Origin: JAJZGK01 sp035538795
Lineage (GTDB): Bacteria; Pseudomonadota; Alphaproteobacteria; Rhodospirillales; Magnetospirillaceae
Assembly: GCA_035538795.1 (NCBI GenBank)
Contig: DATLJS010000069.1
Span: forward strand, 62,001-126,000
DNA length: 64,000 nt
Direction: 5' to 3'
Positions 1 through 8,661 of the stretch are shown here, piece after piece (the first letter of the stretch is position 1; every line of letters starts with the position of its first letter). The notes below the pieces were generated by a model. The model searched no databases. It was not told where the DNA came from and was given only the letters and a program-made list of their open reading frames with translations. Made by a program: the position numbers and the translations under genes.

Positions 1-1
1 C

Positions 2-913
2 AATGAGCAGGACAATCTCGACGGCTTCTTCCAACGGCTGATTCCAGTGCTGGAGGGCTGCGGCCTGACCTGGGAGGTGGTCTGCATCAATGACGGCAGC
101 CGCGACGACACGCTGGCCGTGCTGAAAGTCTGGCATGACCGGGAGGAGCGCATCAAGGTTCTGGGACTGTCGCGCAATTTCGGCAAGGAATGTGCTTTGT
201 CGGCCGGGCTGGACCATGCCCGGGGCGAAGCCGTGATACCCATGGACGCCGACCTTCAGCATCCGCCGGAGGTGATTCCCGAGATGCTTGCCAAATGGCG
301 CGAAGGCTATGACGTGGTCTATGCGGTGCGTAAGGCCCGCACGGGCCAGAGCTGGCTTAGCCGCTTACAGGCCAAAGCGTTCTATTGGGTGTTCGACCGC
401 CTGTGCGAGGTGCCGCTCCCCCGCGAGGTCGGAGATTTCCGTCTGTTGGACCGCAAGGTGGTGGACGTCATCAACGACATGCCCGAGCGCACCCGCTTCA
501 TGAAAGGCATTTTCGCCTGGGTCGGGTTCCGCCAGACCGGCATTCCTTATGATCAGGAAGAGCGTCTGCACGGCGAAACCAAATGGAGCGTCATGGCGCT
601 GTTGCGCTTCGCTTTCGACGGACTGGTGGCCTTCTCGGATTATCCGCTGCGCTTCGGCGCCCTGATCGGCACGGTGATTTCGATCGTCGCCTTCTTTTAC
701 ATCGTGGTCCGCGTGGTCAAGACCCTGATCTTCGGCATCGACGTGCCCGGCTACGAATCCATTATCACCATCATGCTGTTCCTGGGCGGCGTGCAACTGA
801 TCACTTTGGGCGTGATCGGCCATTATCTGGGCCGGGTTTTCAACGAGGTGAAAGGCCGGCCGCTGTTCATCATCCGCGACAAGATGGGATTCGAGGAAAA
901 GAAGGAGGGGTGA
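2..913 (+). CDS. Family 2 glycosyltransferase, DPM1/GtrB type (5' end outside window)
   Basis: This is the 3' part of a membrane-anchored family 2 glycosyltransferase, which by family moves a sugar from a nucleotide donor to a polyprenyl phosphate at the inner membrane. The frame is open from base 2 and encodes conserved sequence (NEQDNLDGFF) before the first possible GTG at 47, so the true start is left of the window. Seen: the nucleotide-binding NDGSRDD motif, the metal-binding DAD in DADLQHP, and two C-terminal hydrophobic segments (about the last 85 residues), typical of GtrB/ArnC/DPM1 relatives. The acceptor and the sugar cannot be read from the sequence. Confidence 0.88.
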   Translation, partial: NEQDNLDGFFQRLIPVLEGCGLTWEVVCINDGSRDDTLAVLKVWHDREERIKVLGLSRNFGKECALSAGLDHARGEAVIPMDADLQHPPEVIPEMLAKWREGYDVVYAVRKARTGQSWLSRLQAKAFYWVFDRLCEVPLPREVGDFRLLDRKVVDVINDMPERTRFMKGIFAWVGFRQTGIPYDQEERLHGETKWSVMALLRFAFDGLVAFSDYPLRFGALIGTVISIVAFFYIVVRVVKTLIFGIDVPGYESIITIMLFLGGVQLITLGVIGHYLGRVFNEVKGRPLFIIRDKMGFEEKKEG

Positions 914-926
914 GCCCTTCCGTTTC

Positions 927-1373
927 CTATTCCGGCCAGGTGACGATATAGCGTTCCAGATGCCGGGCGCGGCGTTCGGGAATTGATCGGCCCCGGATGG
1001 ACTGCCCGGCATCGTGCACCGAATTGGGATCGCCAGTGACCAGCGGATGCCATTTCGGCAACTCCTTGCCCTTGGCCAACAAGCCGTAGGCGCAGGTCGA
1101 GGGAAGCCATTTCAGGTTGGCGACTTCCTCGGGCGTCAATTGCACGCAGTCGGGAACATGCTTCTGGCGTTCGGCATATTTGCTGCACCGGCAGCTTGTC
1201 AGATCCAGCAGGCGGCAGCCGACGTTGGTGTACATCACGTCATCGGAATCTTCGTATTGCAATTTGTGCAGACAGCATTTGCCGCAGCCGTCGCACAGGG
1301 ATTCCCATTCCTCCGGCGTCATCTCGGCCAGGGTCTTGGTTTTCCAGAAAGGCTGGTCGGCGTTATCGTTCAT
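927..1373 (-). CDS. YcgN-type UPF0260 cysteine-cluster protein
   Basis: A 148-residue protein of the YcgN/UPF0260 family, related to the YkgJ zinc- or iron-chelating cysteine-cluster proteins. The N-terminal half carries Cys27, Cys30, Cys33 and Cys34 (CDGCGKCC), with further Cys in CRLLDLTSCRC and in the C-terminal half, suggesting a bound metal. The biochemical role is not known for the family. Its ATG overlaps the cobB stop in an ATGA, so it is probably translated as the last gene of the cobA-to-ycgN operon. Length is normal for the family. Confidence 0.85.
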   Translation of the reverse strand: MNDNADQPFWKTKTLAEMTPEEWESLCDGCGKCCLHKLQYEDSDDVMYTNVGCRLLDLTSCRCSKYAERQKHVPDCVQLTPEEVANLKWLPSTCAYGLLAKGKELPKWHPLVTGDPNSVHDAGQSIRGRSIPERRARHLERYIVTWPE

Positions 1374-2719
1374 TCTTGGTCTTCCCGGTCCAGCAGATGA
1401 ATGAACGATGCCGCCACCGCGCCCATGGCCAGACCGGCCTCGGCCAGGGGGCGCCCGGCGGCGTCGGTCAGCGAAAACAGGCGCCGTGCTCCGTTTTCGC
1501 CTTGGCCCTCGGCCATGACGACGGCGTAATGGAACTCGTGGCCGCGAAAGATGCGGCCCTTGCGGCCCAGCGGCCCGTCGGCCAGCAGGGTGGCTCGGCG
1601 GTAGCCCAGATGTAGCCTGCGTTTAGCGAAACTGGTGGACAGCGGCAGCAACCCTGCCAGCATGTGGCGGTTGCCGTCGGCGTCTTCAAGGCTTTCGCCC
1701 AGGGTCATATAGCCGCCGCATTCGCCGAAGATGTTCGCCCCGCGTCCCGCGGCCTGCCGCAGGCCGGCCAGGAAGTCGGAGGCGGCGGCCAAGGCGCCGC
1801 CGTGCAATTCCGGATAGCCGCCCGGCAGATAGACGGCGTCGGCGTCGGCGGGCGGGGCTTGGTCGGCCAGGGGCGAAAAGAAACTCAATTCGGCGCCGGC
1901 CCGCCGCCAGCCCGACAGCAGCGACGGATAGATGAAGGCGAAGGCGTCGTCGCGGGCGACGGCGATGCGCTGGCCCAACGGCGGAATCTGGGACGATTTT
2001 TCGGTTTCGAGCGGCAGCGGCGACGGACGGGCCAGGGCGACCAGCCGGTCCATGTCGAGATTGGACTCGATGACGGCGGCGGCTTCGTCCAACTGGGCGT
2101 CCAGGGCGGCGTGCTCGCGGGCCTGCACCAGACCCAGGTGGCGTTCCGGCAACGACAAAGCGCTTTCCCGGGGCAGCCAGCCCAACAGCGGCAGACTGGG
2201 CAGCGAGGCGGCGCAGGCCCGCTCGATCATCGAGCGATGGGCCGGACTGTTGACCCGGTTGAAGACGACGCCCGCCACCGGCACATCCTGGCGGTGGCGA
2301 AGGAAGCCGTGGATCAGCGCCGCCACCGAGGCGGCCTGTCCGCGCACGTCCACCAGCAGCACCACCGGCCAGCCGGTGGTCGCGGCCACGTCGGCGGTGG
2401 AGCCGCAGGGGTCGCCGGGGGGCAGGTCGGCGCCGTCGAACAGACCCATCACGCCTTCGCAGACGATCAGCGAGGATTCCTGCGACAATTCGGCGGTCAG
2501 GGAGGCGATGGTGCGCGGGCGCATGGCCCAGGCGTCCAGGTTCAGGCAGGGGCGTCCGCTGGCGGCGGCGTGAAAGGCGGGGTCGATATAGTCCGGTCCC
2601 ACCTTGGCCGAGGCCACGGCCACGCCGCGTCGGGCCAAGGCCCGCAACAACCCCAGGGTAAAGACCGTTTTGCCGCTGCCCGACGAGGGCGCGGCGATCA
2701 CCAGACCCGGCTTGGCCAT
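1370..2719 (-). CDS. cobB: Cobyrinate a,c-diamide synthase
   Basis: Cobalamin synthesis enzyme of 449 residues that amidates the a and c side chains of (hydrogeno)cobyrinate using glutamine and ATP; this is CobB/CbiA, not the sirtuin also called CobB. The N-terminal P-loop ATPase shows APSSGSGKT at residues 10-18. The C-terminal class I glutamine amidotransferase domain has its nucleophile Cys in GECGGYMTLGE and a late catalytic His in FRGHEFHYA. It follows the Sco gene by 4 bp and overlaps ycgN by 4 bp. Other cobalamin genes nearby are cobA in the same operon and the divergent cbiD and cobK. Confidence 0.95.
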   Translation of the reverse strand: MAKPGLVIAAPSSGSGKTVFTLGLLRALARRGVAVASAKVGPDYIDPAFHAAASGRPCLNLDAWAMRPRTIASLTAELSQESSLIVCEGVMGLFDGADLPPGDPCGSTADVAATTGWPVVLLVDVRGQAASVAALIHGFLRHRQDVPVAGVVFNRVNSPAHRSMIERACAASLPSLPLLGWLPRESALSLPERHLGLVQAREHAALDAQLDEAAAVIESNLDMDRLVALARPSPLPLETEKSSQIPPLGQRIAVARDDAFAFIYPSLLSGWRRAGAELSFFSPLADQAPPADADAVYLPGGYPELHGGALAAASDFLAGLRQAAGRGANIFGECGGYMTLGESLEDADGNRHMLAGLLPLSTSFAKRRLHLGYRRATLLADGPLGRKGRIFRGHEFHYAVVMAEGQGENGARRLFSLTDAAGRPLAEAGLAMGAVAASFIHLLDREDQE

Positions 2720-2723
2720 GGGG

Positions 2724-3329
2724 TCAGAGAGCCTTTTTCAAGGCGGCGGCCAGATCGTCGGCAGAAATGCTGCCCGAGAAGGGACGGACGAATTTGCCGT
2801 CGCGGCCAATCAGATACAGCACCGAACTGTGATCGACGCTGTAATTGGGGCCGTTCTGTTCCGCCTTGCGGGCATAGACGCGGAATTCGATCATCACCTT
2901 CTGAATCTGGTCGGGGCTGCCGGTCAGGCCGATCAGGTCGGGCATGAAATTGCCGACATATTGGCCCATCTGATCGGCGGTATCGCGTTCGGGATCGACG
3001 GTGATGAAAATCGGCTGGATCTGCTTGCGCTGATCGGCGTCCAACTGCTCGAAGGCGCGGGCGACCGTGCCCAAGGTGGTCGGGCAGATGTCCGGGCAAA
3101 AGGTGTAGCCGAAATAGATCAGCATCAGCTTGCCGCGAAAATCCGTGTCGCTGACGCTTTTGCCGTTGCCGTCCACCAGGGTGAAGGGGCCGCCGACGGT
3201 GGCCGCTGGCGCCGGCGCCAGCCAATCCATGCGCCATGCCAGCCCCAGGATCAAGACGATCACGGCGGCGACGGTGGCGGCCAGGAAACGGGGGGTCTTA
3301 GCGGCTGGCTTGGTGTTCTTTTCGCTCAT
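2724..3329 (-). CDS. Sco1/SenC-family copper chaperone
   Basis: A membrane-anchored thioredoxin-fold protein of 201 residues, of the Sco family that delivers copper to the CuA or CuB site of respiratory oxidases in the periplasm. One N-terminal transmembrane helix lies at about residues 14-33. The copper ligands are all present: Cys78 and Cys82 (TFCPDICPT) and His167 (YSVDHSS). It sits between a TauE/SafE-like membrane protein (6 bp away) and cobB (4 bp away). The first neighbour also fits copper handling; the cobalamin gene does not obviously belong to this function. Confidence 0.93.
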   Translation of the reverse strand: MSEKNTKPAAKTPRFLAATVAAVIVLILGLAWRMDWLAPAPAATVGGPFTLVDGNGKSVSDTDFRGKLMLIYFGYTFCPDICPTTLGTVARAFEQLDADQRKQIQPIFITVDPERDTADQMGQYVGNFMPDLIGLTGSPDQIQKVMIEFRVYARKAEQNGPNYSVDHSSVLYLIGRDGKFVRPFSGSISADDLAAALKKAL

Positions 3330-3335
3330 GGCAAC

Positions 3336-4103
3336 TCACGCGACATGGCGCCAGGCGAGCATGGTCAGCACGCCGGCATTGAGGACGAGAAGCAAAGGGG
3401 CCCACCGCAGCAGGCCTTCACGCCAATGCTGACCGGCCATATGGCCGACCAGACCGACGGCGACAAGGGTGGGGGCGGTTCCGATGGCGAAGGTCAGCAT
3501 GCCGAACAGTCCGGCCAGCAGATTGCCGGTGGCCGACGCGGCGGCAACGGCGCCGTACAGCAGGCCGCAGGGAATGAAGCCCAGCAGAATACCCAGCAGA
3601 TAGCCTTTCCAGCCGGTAGGGGTGGCGAAGAGCGGGCGGGCGACGCCGCCGATCTTGCGGCTCCACCAGCTTTCCTGACCCGAACTGCCGGAGATCAGGC
3701 GTTTCAGGGCGGGCACGGCCATGGCCAGCATGAACAGGGCGGCGAAGACCAGAAGTCCGGCAGACAGCCAATGCAGGCCGGACAGATCGTTCAGCGATCC
3801 GGCGATCAGGGCGCCGACGGCGCCCAGCAGGGCATAGGTGCTGGCGCGGCCCAGGTGATAGGGCAAAGCGGCGGCGCCGGCCAGCCGGTGCCATTCGCTC
3901 ATCTGGCGGATCGAGGTGGATTCGAGGCGGGCCGCCACCTGGGACAGGACGAACGGGCCGCACATGCCGGCGCAGTGACTGACGCCGCCCACCAGACCGG
4001 CCAGGAACAGACTGGCCAGCAGGCTGCCGTTTCCCGAAATCACCACCTGGCATTGGGCGATGCCCGAATGCATCAGGGCCAGCAGGGCGGATTGCTCGTC
4101 CAT
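3336..4103 (-). CDS. TauE/SafE-like (UreH/DsbD-type) membrane protein with HCAGMCG motif
   Basis: A polytopic inner-membrane protein of 255 residues with six or seven hydrophobic segments. The first membrane segment contains GGVSHCAGMCGPF (Cys44, Cys48), the signature of the TauE/SafE-like group often found near cytochrome oxidase assembly or metal-transport genes. The paired cysteines suggest a metal or redox role. Its position 6 bp before a Sco copper chaperone supports a part in copper delivery or oxidase maturation, but that is inference. Sulfite export, the family's name, is not supported by anything here. Confidence 0.8.
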   Translation of the reverse strand: MDEQSALLALMHSGIAQCQVVISGNGSLLASLFLAGLVGGVSHCAGMCGPFVLSQVAARLESTSIRQMSEWHRLAGAAALPYHLGRASTYALLGAVGALIAGSLNDLSGLHWLSAGLLVFAALFMLAMAVPALKRLISGSSGQESWWSRKIGGVARPLFATPTGWKGYLLGILLGFIPCGLLYGAVAAASATGNLLAGLFGMLTFAIGTAPTLVAVGLVGHMAGQHWREGLLRWAPLLLVLNAGVLTMLAWRHVA

Positions 4104-4107
4104 GCGC

Positions 4108-4902
4108 TTATTTCTCCTGCGCCAGGGCGGAAAGCCAGTCGAGCTGTTCGCGCAGCCGCACCACCTCTCCCACCACGATCAGAGCCGGAGGTTCGATACC
4201 GCTGTTTCGCACGGCGTCGTGTAGGGTCGAGAGCGTCGCCGCCACCACCTGTTGGGCCGGGGTGCTGGCGCGGGCGATGACGGCCGCCGGCTCGTCGGGA
4301 TCGCGTCCGTTCTCGATCAGTTTGGCCGAGATGCGGTCCAGATGCTTCAGAGCCATGTAGAACACCAGCACCGGCACGGCCTTGGCCAGGCTGGCCCAGT
4401 CGATGGTGTCCGGCACCTGGCCGTTGGCGTCGTGGCCGGTGACGAAGGCCACCGCCGAATTGCATTCGCGGGAGGTGGCGGGAATGCCCGCATAGGCCAA
4501 GCCGCCGACGCCCGAGGTAATGCCCGGAACCACGCGGAAGGGCACGCCCGATTTGACCAGCACCTGGGCTTCTTCGGCACCGCGTCCGAAAACGAAGGGA
4601 TCGCCGCCTTTCAGGCGCAGCACCCGTTTGCCTTCTCTGGCCAATTCCACCAGACGGTTGGAAATATCCCGTTGCAAAGGCGACGGCTTGCCGCCGCGCT
4701 TGCCGGCATATTCCTTGTCCGCGTCCGGGCGGGCCAGGGCGATGATGCGCTCGTCCACCAGGGCGTCGTAAACCAGCACGTCGCAATTCTGCAAGGCATG
4801 CACCGCCAGCAGAGAGAGAAGACCGGGGTCGCCGGGGCCGGCGCCCACCAGCCACACATGGCCGGGGTGGAAATCGGGAAGGGAAAAGGGCAATCCATTC
4901 AT
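4108..4902 (-). CDS. cobA: Uroporphyrinogen-III C-methyltransferase
   Basis: SAM-dependent methyltransferase of 264 residues making precorrin-2 from uroporphyrinogen III, the branch point to cobalamin and siroheme. Family motifs are clear: VGAGPGDPGLL near the N-terminus and LKGGDPFVFGRG. The ATG at 4902 is preferred over an upstream in-frame start at 4992, which would overlap cbiD and add 30 unconserved residues. There is no Shine-Dalgarno sequence before 4902, but a TATAGT hexamer lies 9 bp upstream, so the message may be nearly leaderless. It is the first gene of the leftward operon ending in ycgN. Confidence 0.94.
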   Translation of the reverse strand: MNGLPFSLPDFHPGHVWLVGAGPGDPGLLSLLAVHALQNCDVLVYDALVDERIIALARPDADKEYAGKRGGKPSPLQRDISNRLVELAREGKRVLRLKGGDPFVFGRGAEEAQVLVKSGVPFRVVPGITSGVGGLAYAGIPATSRECNSAVAFVTGHDANGQVPDTIDWASLAKAVPVLVFYMALKHLDRISAKLIENGRDPDEPAAVIARASTPAQQVVAATLSTLHDAVRNSGIEPPALIVVGEVVRLREQLDWLSALAQEK

Positions 4903-4911
4903 GATGGCCGG

Positions 4912-4940
4912 ACTATAGCTTTTTCCGGTGGCGATGGTCA
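4912..4940 (-). promoter_or_regulatory. Candidate sigma-70 promoter of the cobA operon
   Basis: On the minus strand TGACCA and TATAGT are separated by 17 bp in the 77-bp gap between divergent cobA and cbiD. The -10 hexamer ends 9 bp before the cobA ATG, implying a leader of only a few nucleotides. No cobalamin riboswitch fits in this gap. Confidence 0.4.
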
Positions 4941-4979
4941 GGGCTTTTCGCAATCGTTTTGTAAGGCTAGTTTGGCGGC

Positions 4980-6032
4980 ATGGAAAAACCATTGCGAAAA
5001 GGCTGGACCACCGGCGCTTGCGCCGCCGCCGCCGCCGCTTCGGCCTGGCGGGCGTTGCGGCTGGGCGGTTTCGCCGATCCGGTGACCATCGCTCTGCCCC
5101 GGGGCGATTGTCCCAGCTTCGCCCTGTCCCGAGCCGAGCGTGACGGCGACGCCGCCATCGCCGGGGTGATCAAGGATGCTGGCGACGATCCCGACATCAC
5201 CCACGGCGCGGAAATCGTCGTACGGGTCGAGGCCGCCGCCGCCGGGTCCGGGTTGCTCTTCCGGGCGGGCGAAGGGGTGGGGCGCGTCACCTTGCCGGGC
5301 CTGCCCCTGGCGGTGGGCGAACCGGCCATCAATCCCGGTCCCCGGGCGCAGATTCTCGACAATATGCGGGCGGTGGCCGAGCCGGTGGACGCGGTCGTGA
5401 CCGTCTCGATTCCCGGCGGCGACAAACTGGCCCGGCAAACGATGAATCCACGCCTGGGAATCGTGGGCGGACTGTCGGTGCTGGGCACGACGGGCATCGT
5501 CATGCCCTATAGCTGCGCCGCCTGGATCCATTCCATTCATCGTGGGGTGGACGTGGCGCGGGCTTGCGGGCTGGAACATCTGGCCGGCTGCACCGGCAAG
5601 ACATCCGAAGACGCCGTGCGCCGCCTGCATGGGCTGGACGAGCGGGCGATGATCGACATGGGCGGCTTCGCCGGCGCCTTGCTCAAATATCTGCGCAACC
5701 ATCCGGTGCCGCGTCTGACCATCGGCGGCGGTTTCGCCAAACTGGCCAAGCTGGCGGCGGGCGAGATGGATCTGCATTCCAAGGCGGCGGCGATGGACTT
5801 GACGCTGCTGCGCCGATTGCTGGCGGAACTGACCGCCGATCCGCTTTTGCGCGAACAGGCGGACCAGGCTGTCACGGCGGCGCAAATCCTGAAAATCGCC
5901 GGAGATATCCCGCTGGGCGATCTGGTGGCCCGGCGGGCGCGGGAAACCGCCTTGGCGGTGCTGGCGGGCGGGGTGTCCGTGGATGTGGTCCTGTTCGACC
6001 GCGCCGGAAAGACGGTGGGCCATGCCGGATAA
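4980..6032 (+). CDS. cbiD: Cobalt-precorrin-5B (C1)-methyltransferase
   Basis: Corrin-ring methyltransferase of 350 residues (usual length) of the CbiD family, which methylates C1 during ring contraction in the cobalt-early pathway. The N-terminus reads RKGWTTGACAAAAAAS, the family signature, followed by the long glycine- and alanine-rich fold typical of CbiD. It is transcribed away from cobA, and its last 11 bp overlap the cobK start. CbiD instead of CobF indicates either the anaerobic-type route or one of the hybrid pathways common in alphaproteobacteria; the rest of the pathway lies outside the window. Confidence 0.95.
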   Translation: MEKPLRKGWTTGACAAAAAASAWRALRLGGFADPVTIALPRGDCPSFALSRAERDGDAAIAGVIKDAGDDPDITHGAEIVVRVEAAAAGSGLLFRAGEGVGRVTLPGLPLAVGEPAINPGPRAQILDNMRAVAEPVDAVVTVSIPGGDKLARQTMNPRLGIVGGLSVLGTTGIVMPYSCAAWIHSIHRGVDVARACGLEHLAGCTGKTSEDAVRRLHGLDERAMIDMGGFAGALLKYLRNHPVPRLTIGGGFAKLAKLAAGEMDLHSKAAAMDLTLLRRLLAELTADPLLREQADQAVTAAQILKIAGDIPLGDLVARRARETALAVLAGGVSVDVVLFDRAGKTVGHAG

Positions 6033-6714
6033 GGTTCTCCTTCTGGGCGGAACGCTGGAGGCCGCGCTTCTAAGCCGGCGGCTGGCCGTCGATCCTTCGG
6101 TCGAGCTGATCGTCTCGCTGGCCGGGCGGGTCGCCGCTTTGCCCGATCTGCCGGGCCGGGTGCGGGTCGGAGGGTTCGGCGGCGCCGAAGGTCTGCGCGA
6201 CTTTCTGCGGGCCGAAGGAATCACCCGCGTCATTGACGCGACCCATCCCTTCGCCGCCGCCATTTCCGCCCATGCCGCCCAGGCTTGCGCCGCTTTGGGC
6301 ATTCCGCTCCAACGGGTCGAGCGTCCGCAGTGGTGCCGCCATCCCGGCGACCGCTGGCATTGGGCCGATGATATGGGCATGGCGGCGCGCATGGCGGCGG
6401 CGTTGGGCCGACGGGTGCTGCTGACCGTGGGCAAGGGGCCGTTGGCTCCCTTCGCCAGGCATGGTGGACCGGATTACGTCATTCGTCTGATTGATCCGCC
6501 CAAGGCCAGCTTGGGCTTTCGCCGGGCCGCCATCGTTTTGGGCCGGGGGCCGTTCACTCTGAAGGACGAAGTGGCGCTGATGCGCCGGTTCTCGGTCGAT
6601 CTGCTGGTGAGCAAGGCCAGCGGCGGACCGGCTACCGAAGCGAAGCTGGCGGCGGCACGCATGCTGGACGTTCCAGTGGTGCTGGTGAAGCGGCCCTTAG
6701 GGGCGGCGGAGTAA
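6022..6714 (+). CDS. cobK: Precorrin-6A reductase (CobK/CbiJ)
   Basis: NAD(P)H-dependent reductase of 230 residues acting after CbiD in corrin synthesis. The N-terminus (KVLLLGGTLEAALLSRRL) and the central IDATHPFAAAIS segment are typical of CobK/CbiJ. The ATG at 6022 overlaps the end of cbiD by 11 bp, so the two are likely coupled; longer upstream starts in the frame would read through cbiD out of frame. The 3' end overlaps the convergent metW by 18 bp. Confidence 0.93.
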   Translation: MPDKVLLLGGTLEAALLSRRLAVDPSVELIVSLAGRVAALPDLPGRVRVGGFGGAEGLRDFLRAEGITRVIDATHPFAAAISAHAAQACAALGIPLQRVERPQWCRHPGDRWHWADDMGMAARMAAALGRRVLLTVGKGPLAPFARHGGPDYVIRLIDPPKASLGFRRAAIVLGRGPFTLKDEVALMRRFSVDLLVSKASGGPATEAKLAAARMLDVPVVLVKRPLGAAE

Positions 6715-7320
6715 AAATACCGCCTGTTCGCCCAGCAGATTGGCCAGCCGCCCACCGGCGTCGAAGCGGACCAATCCCTTGGAATCCAGAGATACCGACC
6801 GCTCCACCTCGATGCCTTCTTCGGCGCACAGGGCGAAGAAGTCGGCGATGGTGCAGAAGTGGATGTTGGGGGTGTCGTACCACTGATAGGTCAGGCTTTT
6901 GGTCATCGGCATGCGCCCGCCGAAGAACAGACCCATGCGCACGCGCCAGAAACCGAAATTGGGAAAGCTGACGATGGCCCGCCGTCCGATGCGCAAAAGA
7001 TCGCGCAGCACCAGCTTGGGGTTGCGGGTGGCCTGCAGCGTCTGGCTCAGGATCACGTAGTCGAACGCGCCGCTGGGATAGTCCTTCAGGTCGGTGTCGG
7101 CGTCGCCTTGGATGACGGACAGCCCTTGGCCGACGGCGGTGCGCACTCCGGCCATGGACAATTCGATGCCGCGGCCGTCGGTCTGCTTGAAGCGGTTGAG
7201 GTAGTCCAGCAAGACACCTTCGCCGCAGCCGATATCCAGCACGCGCGATCCCGGCTCGACCATGTCGGCGATCAGCTGAAGATCGACGCGGATGGGAGCG
7301 GCGGTGCGGTGGGGGCTCAT
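6697..7320 (-). CDS. metW: MetW, methionine biosynthesis protein
   Basis: A 207-residue class I SAM-methyltransferase-like protein of the MetW family, almost always encoded with metX and reported to be needed for MetX function. The SAM-binding motif LDIGCGEG is near residue 28, followed by the conserved segment FDYVILSQTLQATRNP and the late motif FPNFGFWRVR. The ATG at 7320 overlaps the metX stop by 4 bp (ATGA). Longer in-frame starts upstream only translate metX in the wrong frame and were rejected. Confidence 0.94.
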   Translation of the reverse strand: MSPHRTAAPIRVDLQLIADMVEPGSRVLDIGCGEGVLLDYLNRFKQTDGRGIELSMAGVRTAVGQGLSVIQGDADTDLKDYPSGAFDYVILSQTLQATRNPKLVLRDLLRIGRRAIVSFPNFGFWRVRMGLFFGGRMPMTKSLTYQWYDTPNIHFCTIADFFALCAEEGIEVERSVSLDSKGLVRFDAGGRLANLLGEQAVFLLRRP

Positions 7321-8495
7321 TTCGCCTCCTTTTTGCGGGGCAGGCCGCGATGTTCGGCGGCGCCTTCCAGAAAGCCCGACAGGGTGGCGTGGAATTCCGG
7401 CTCGTCCAGCAGGAAGGCGTCGTGACCCTTGTCGCTTTCCACTTCGACGAAGCTGACGTTGGCGGCCACGGCGTTCAGGGCATGAACGACTGCCCGGCTT
7501 TCCGGCGTCGGGAAAAGCCAGTCGCTGGTGAAAGAGATCACGCAGAATCGCACCTTGGTGCCGCGGAAGGCGTTGGCCAGCTGTCCGCCATGGTCGCCAG
7601 CCAGATCGAAATAATCCATGGCCCGCGTGATATAAAGATAGGAATTGGCGTCGAAGCGGTCGACGAAGCTGTTGCCCTGGTGCCGCAGATAGCTTTCCAC
7701 CTGGAAATCGGCGCCGAAGCCGTAGGTGATGGTGTCGCGGCCCTGAAGGTTGCGGCCGAACTTGCGTTGCAGGGCCGTCTCGGACAGGTAGGTGATGTGC
7801 GCCGCCATGCGGGCGACGGCCAGACCGCGCTTCGGTTTGACGCCGTGCAGCGGATAATCGCCGTCCATGAAGTCGGGATCGGTCAGGATGGCCTGGCGGC
7901 CCACTTCGGCGAAGGCGATGTTCTGGGATGAATGGCGGGCGGCGGTGGCGATGGGAACGGCCGAAAAGACCCGGTGCGGGTAATGCGACGCCCACTCCAA
8001 CACCTGCATGCCGCCCATGGAGCCGCCGATGACGCAGAACAATTGGTCGATACCCAGATGGTCGATCAGGCGCACCTGGGCACGCACCATGTCGGCGATG
8101 GTGATGACCGGAAAGTTCAGGCACCAGGGCTGGCCGGTGGCCGGGTTGACGTCCTGCGGGCCGGTGCTGCCCATGCAGCCGCCCAAGACGTTCGAGCAGA
8201 TCAGAAAATAACGGTCGGTATCCAGGATGCGGCCCGGACCCACCAGTTCCTCCCACCAGCCGGGCTTGCCGGTGACGGGATGCGTTTCGGCCACGTACTG
8301 ATCGGCGGTGAAGGCGTGGCAGATCAGGATGGCGTTGGATTTGTCGGCGTTCAGCCGGCCATAGGTCTGATAGGCGATGGTCACCGGCGCCAGATCAATG
8401 CCGCAGTCCAGATGCAAGGGCGCATCCTGGCCCAGCACCAGCCGCTGGCCGGGCAGGTCGTCGCCCAGGTCTTGGAGGCTGTGATTGTCGCTCAT
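7317..8495 (-). CDS. metX: Homoserine O-acyltransferase
   Basis: Alpha/beta-hydrolase-fold enzyme of 392 residues that acylates homoserine, usually with acetyl-CoA, in the first committed step of methionine synthesis. The nucleophile elbow GGSMGGMQ carries the catalytic Ser, and the late GHDAF carries the catalytic His. The ATG at 8495 is chosen over an in-frame TTG at 8528 because it gives the usual N-terminus and sits about 30 nt after a good promoter. The acyl donor (acetyl or succinyl) is not certain from sequence alone. It is coupled to metW by an ATGA overlap. Confidence 0.95.
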   Translation of the reverse strand: MSDNHSLQDLGDDLPGQRLVLGQDAPLHLDCGIDLAPVTIAYQTYGRLNADKSNAILICHAFTADQYVAETHPVTGKPGWWEELVGPGRILDTDRYFLICSNVLGGCMGSTGPQDVNPATGQPWCLNFPVITIADMVRAQVRLIDHLGIDQLFCVIGGSMGGMQVLEWASHYPHRVFSAVPIATAARHSSQNIAFAEVGRQAILTDPDFMDGDYPLHGVKPKRGLAVARMAAHITYLSETALQRKFGRNLQGRDTITYGFGADFQVESYLRHQGNSFVDRFDANSYLYITRAMDYFDLAGDHGGQLANAFRGTKVRFCVISFTSDWLFPTPESRAVVHALNAVAANVSFVEVESDKGHDAFLLDEPEFHATLSGFLEGAAEHRGLPRKKEAK

Positions 8496-8531
8496 CTGTC
8501 GGTCCGAACCCCTGAAGAGGTGAGGCAACGA

Positions 8532-8560
8532 TAGCTAGGGACCGGGTGCCAGCCTGTCAA
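8532..8560 (-). promoter_or_regulatory. Candidate sigma-70 promoter of metX-metW
   Basis: A perfect TTGACA (8555-8560, minus strand) lies 17 bp before TAGCTA (8532-8537). It would give a leader of about 30 nt before the metX ATG at 8495, too short to hold a SAM-II riboswitch, which precedes metX in some other alphaproteobacteria. Confidence 0.5.
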
Positions 8561-8661
8561 GGATTGTTTGCGGGTGCGGTAACGGTCGAGTCGGGCCGGG
8601 CGGGTCTTGCATTCCTGGGAATTCCGTTCAACTGTAGCCCACCAAGGGCGGAACGATATGG

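Noticed and set aside
4903..4979. Cobalamin riboswitch between cobA and cbiD
   Set aside because: The gap is only 77 bp and has no B12-box-like sequence.
7321..8256. Upstream in-frame extension of metW
   Set aside because: It only reads metX in another frame; the ATGA overlap at 7317-7320 gives the normal MetW length.
8496..8640. SAM-II riboswitch before metX
   Set aside because: Expected in some alphaproteobacteria, but a TTGACA/TAGCTA promoter leaves a leader of about 30 nt and I see no SAM-II pseudoknot pattern.
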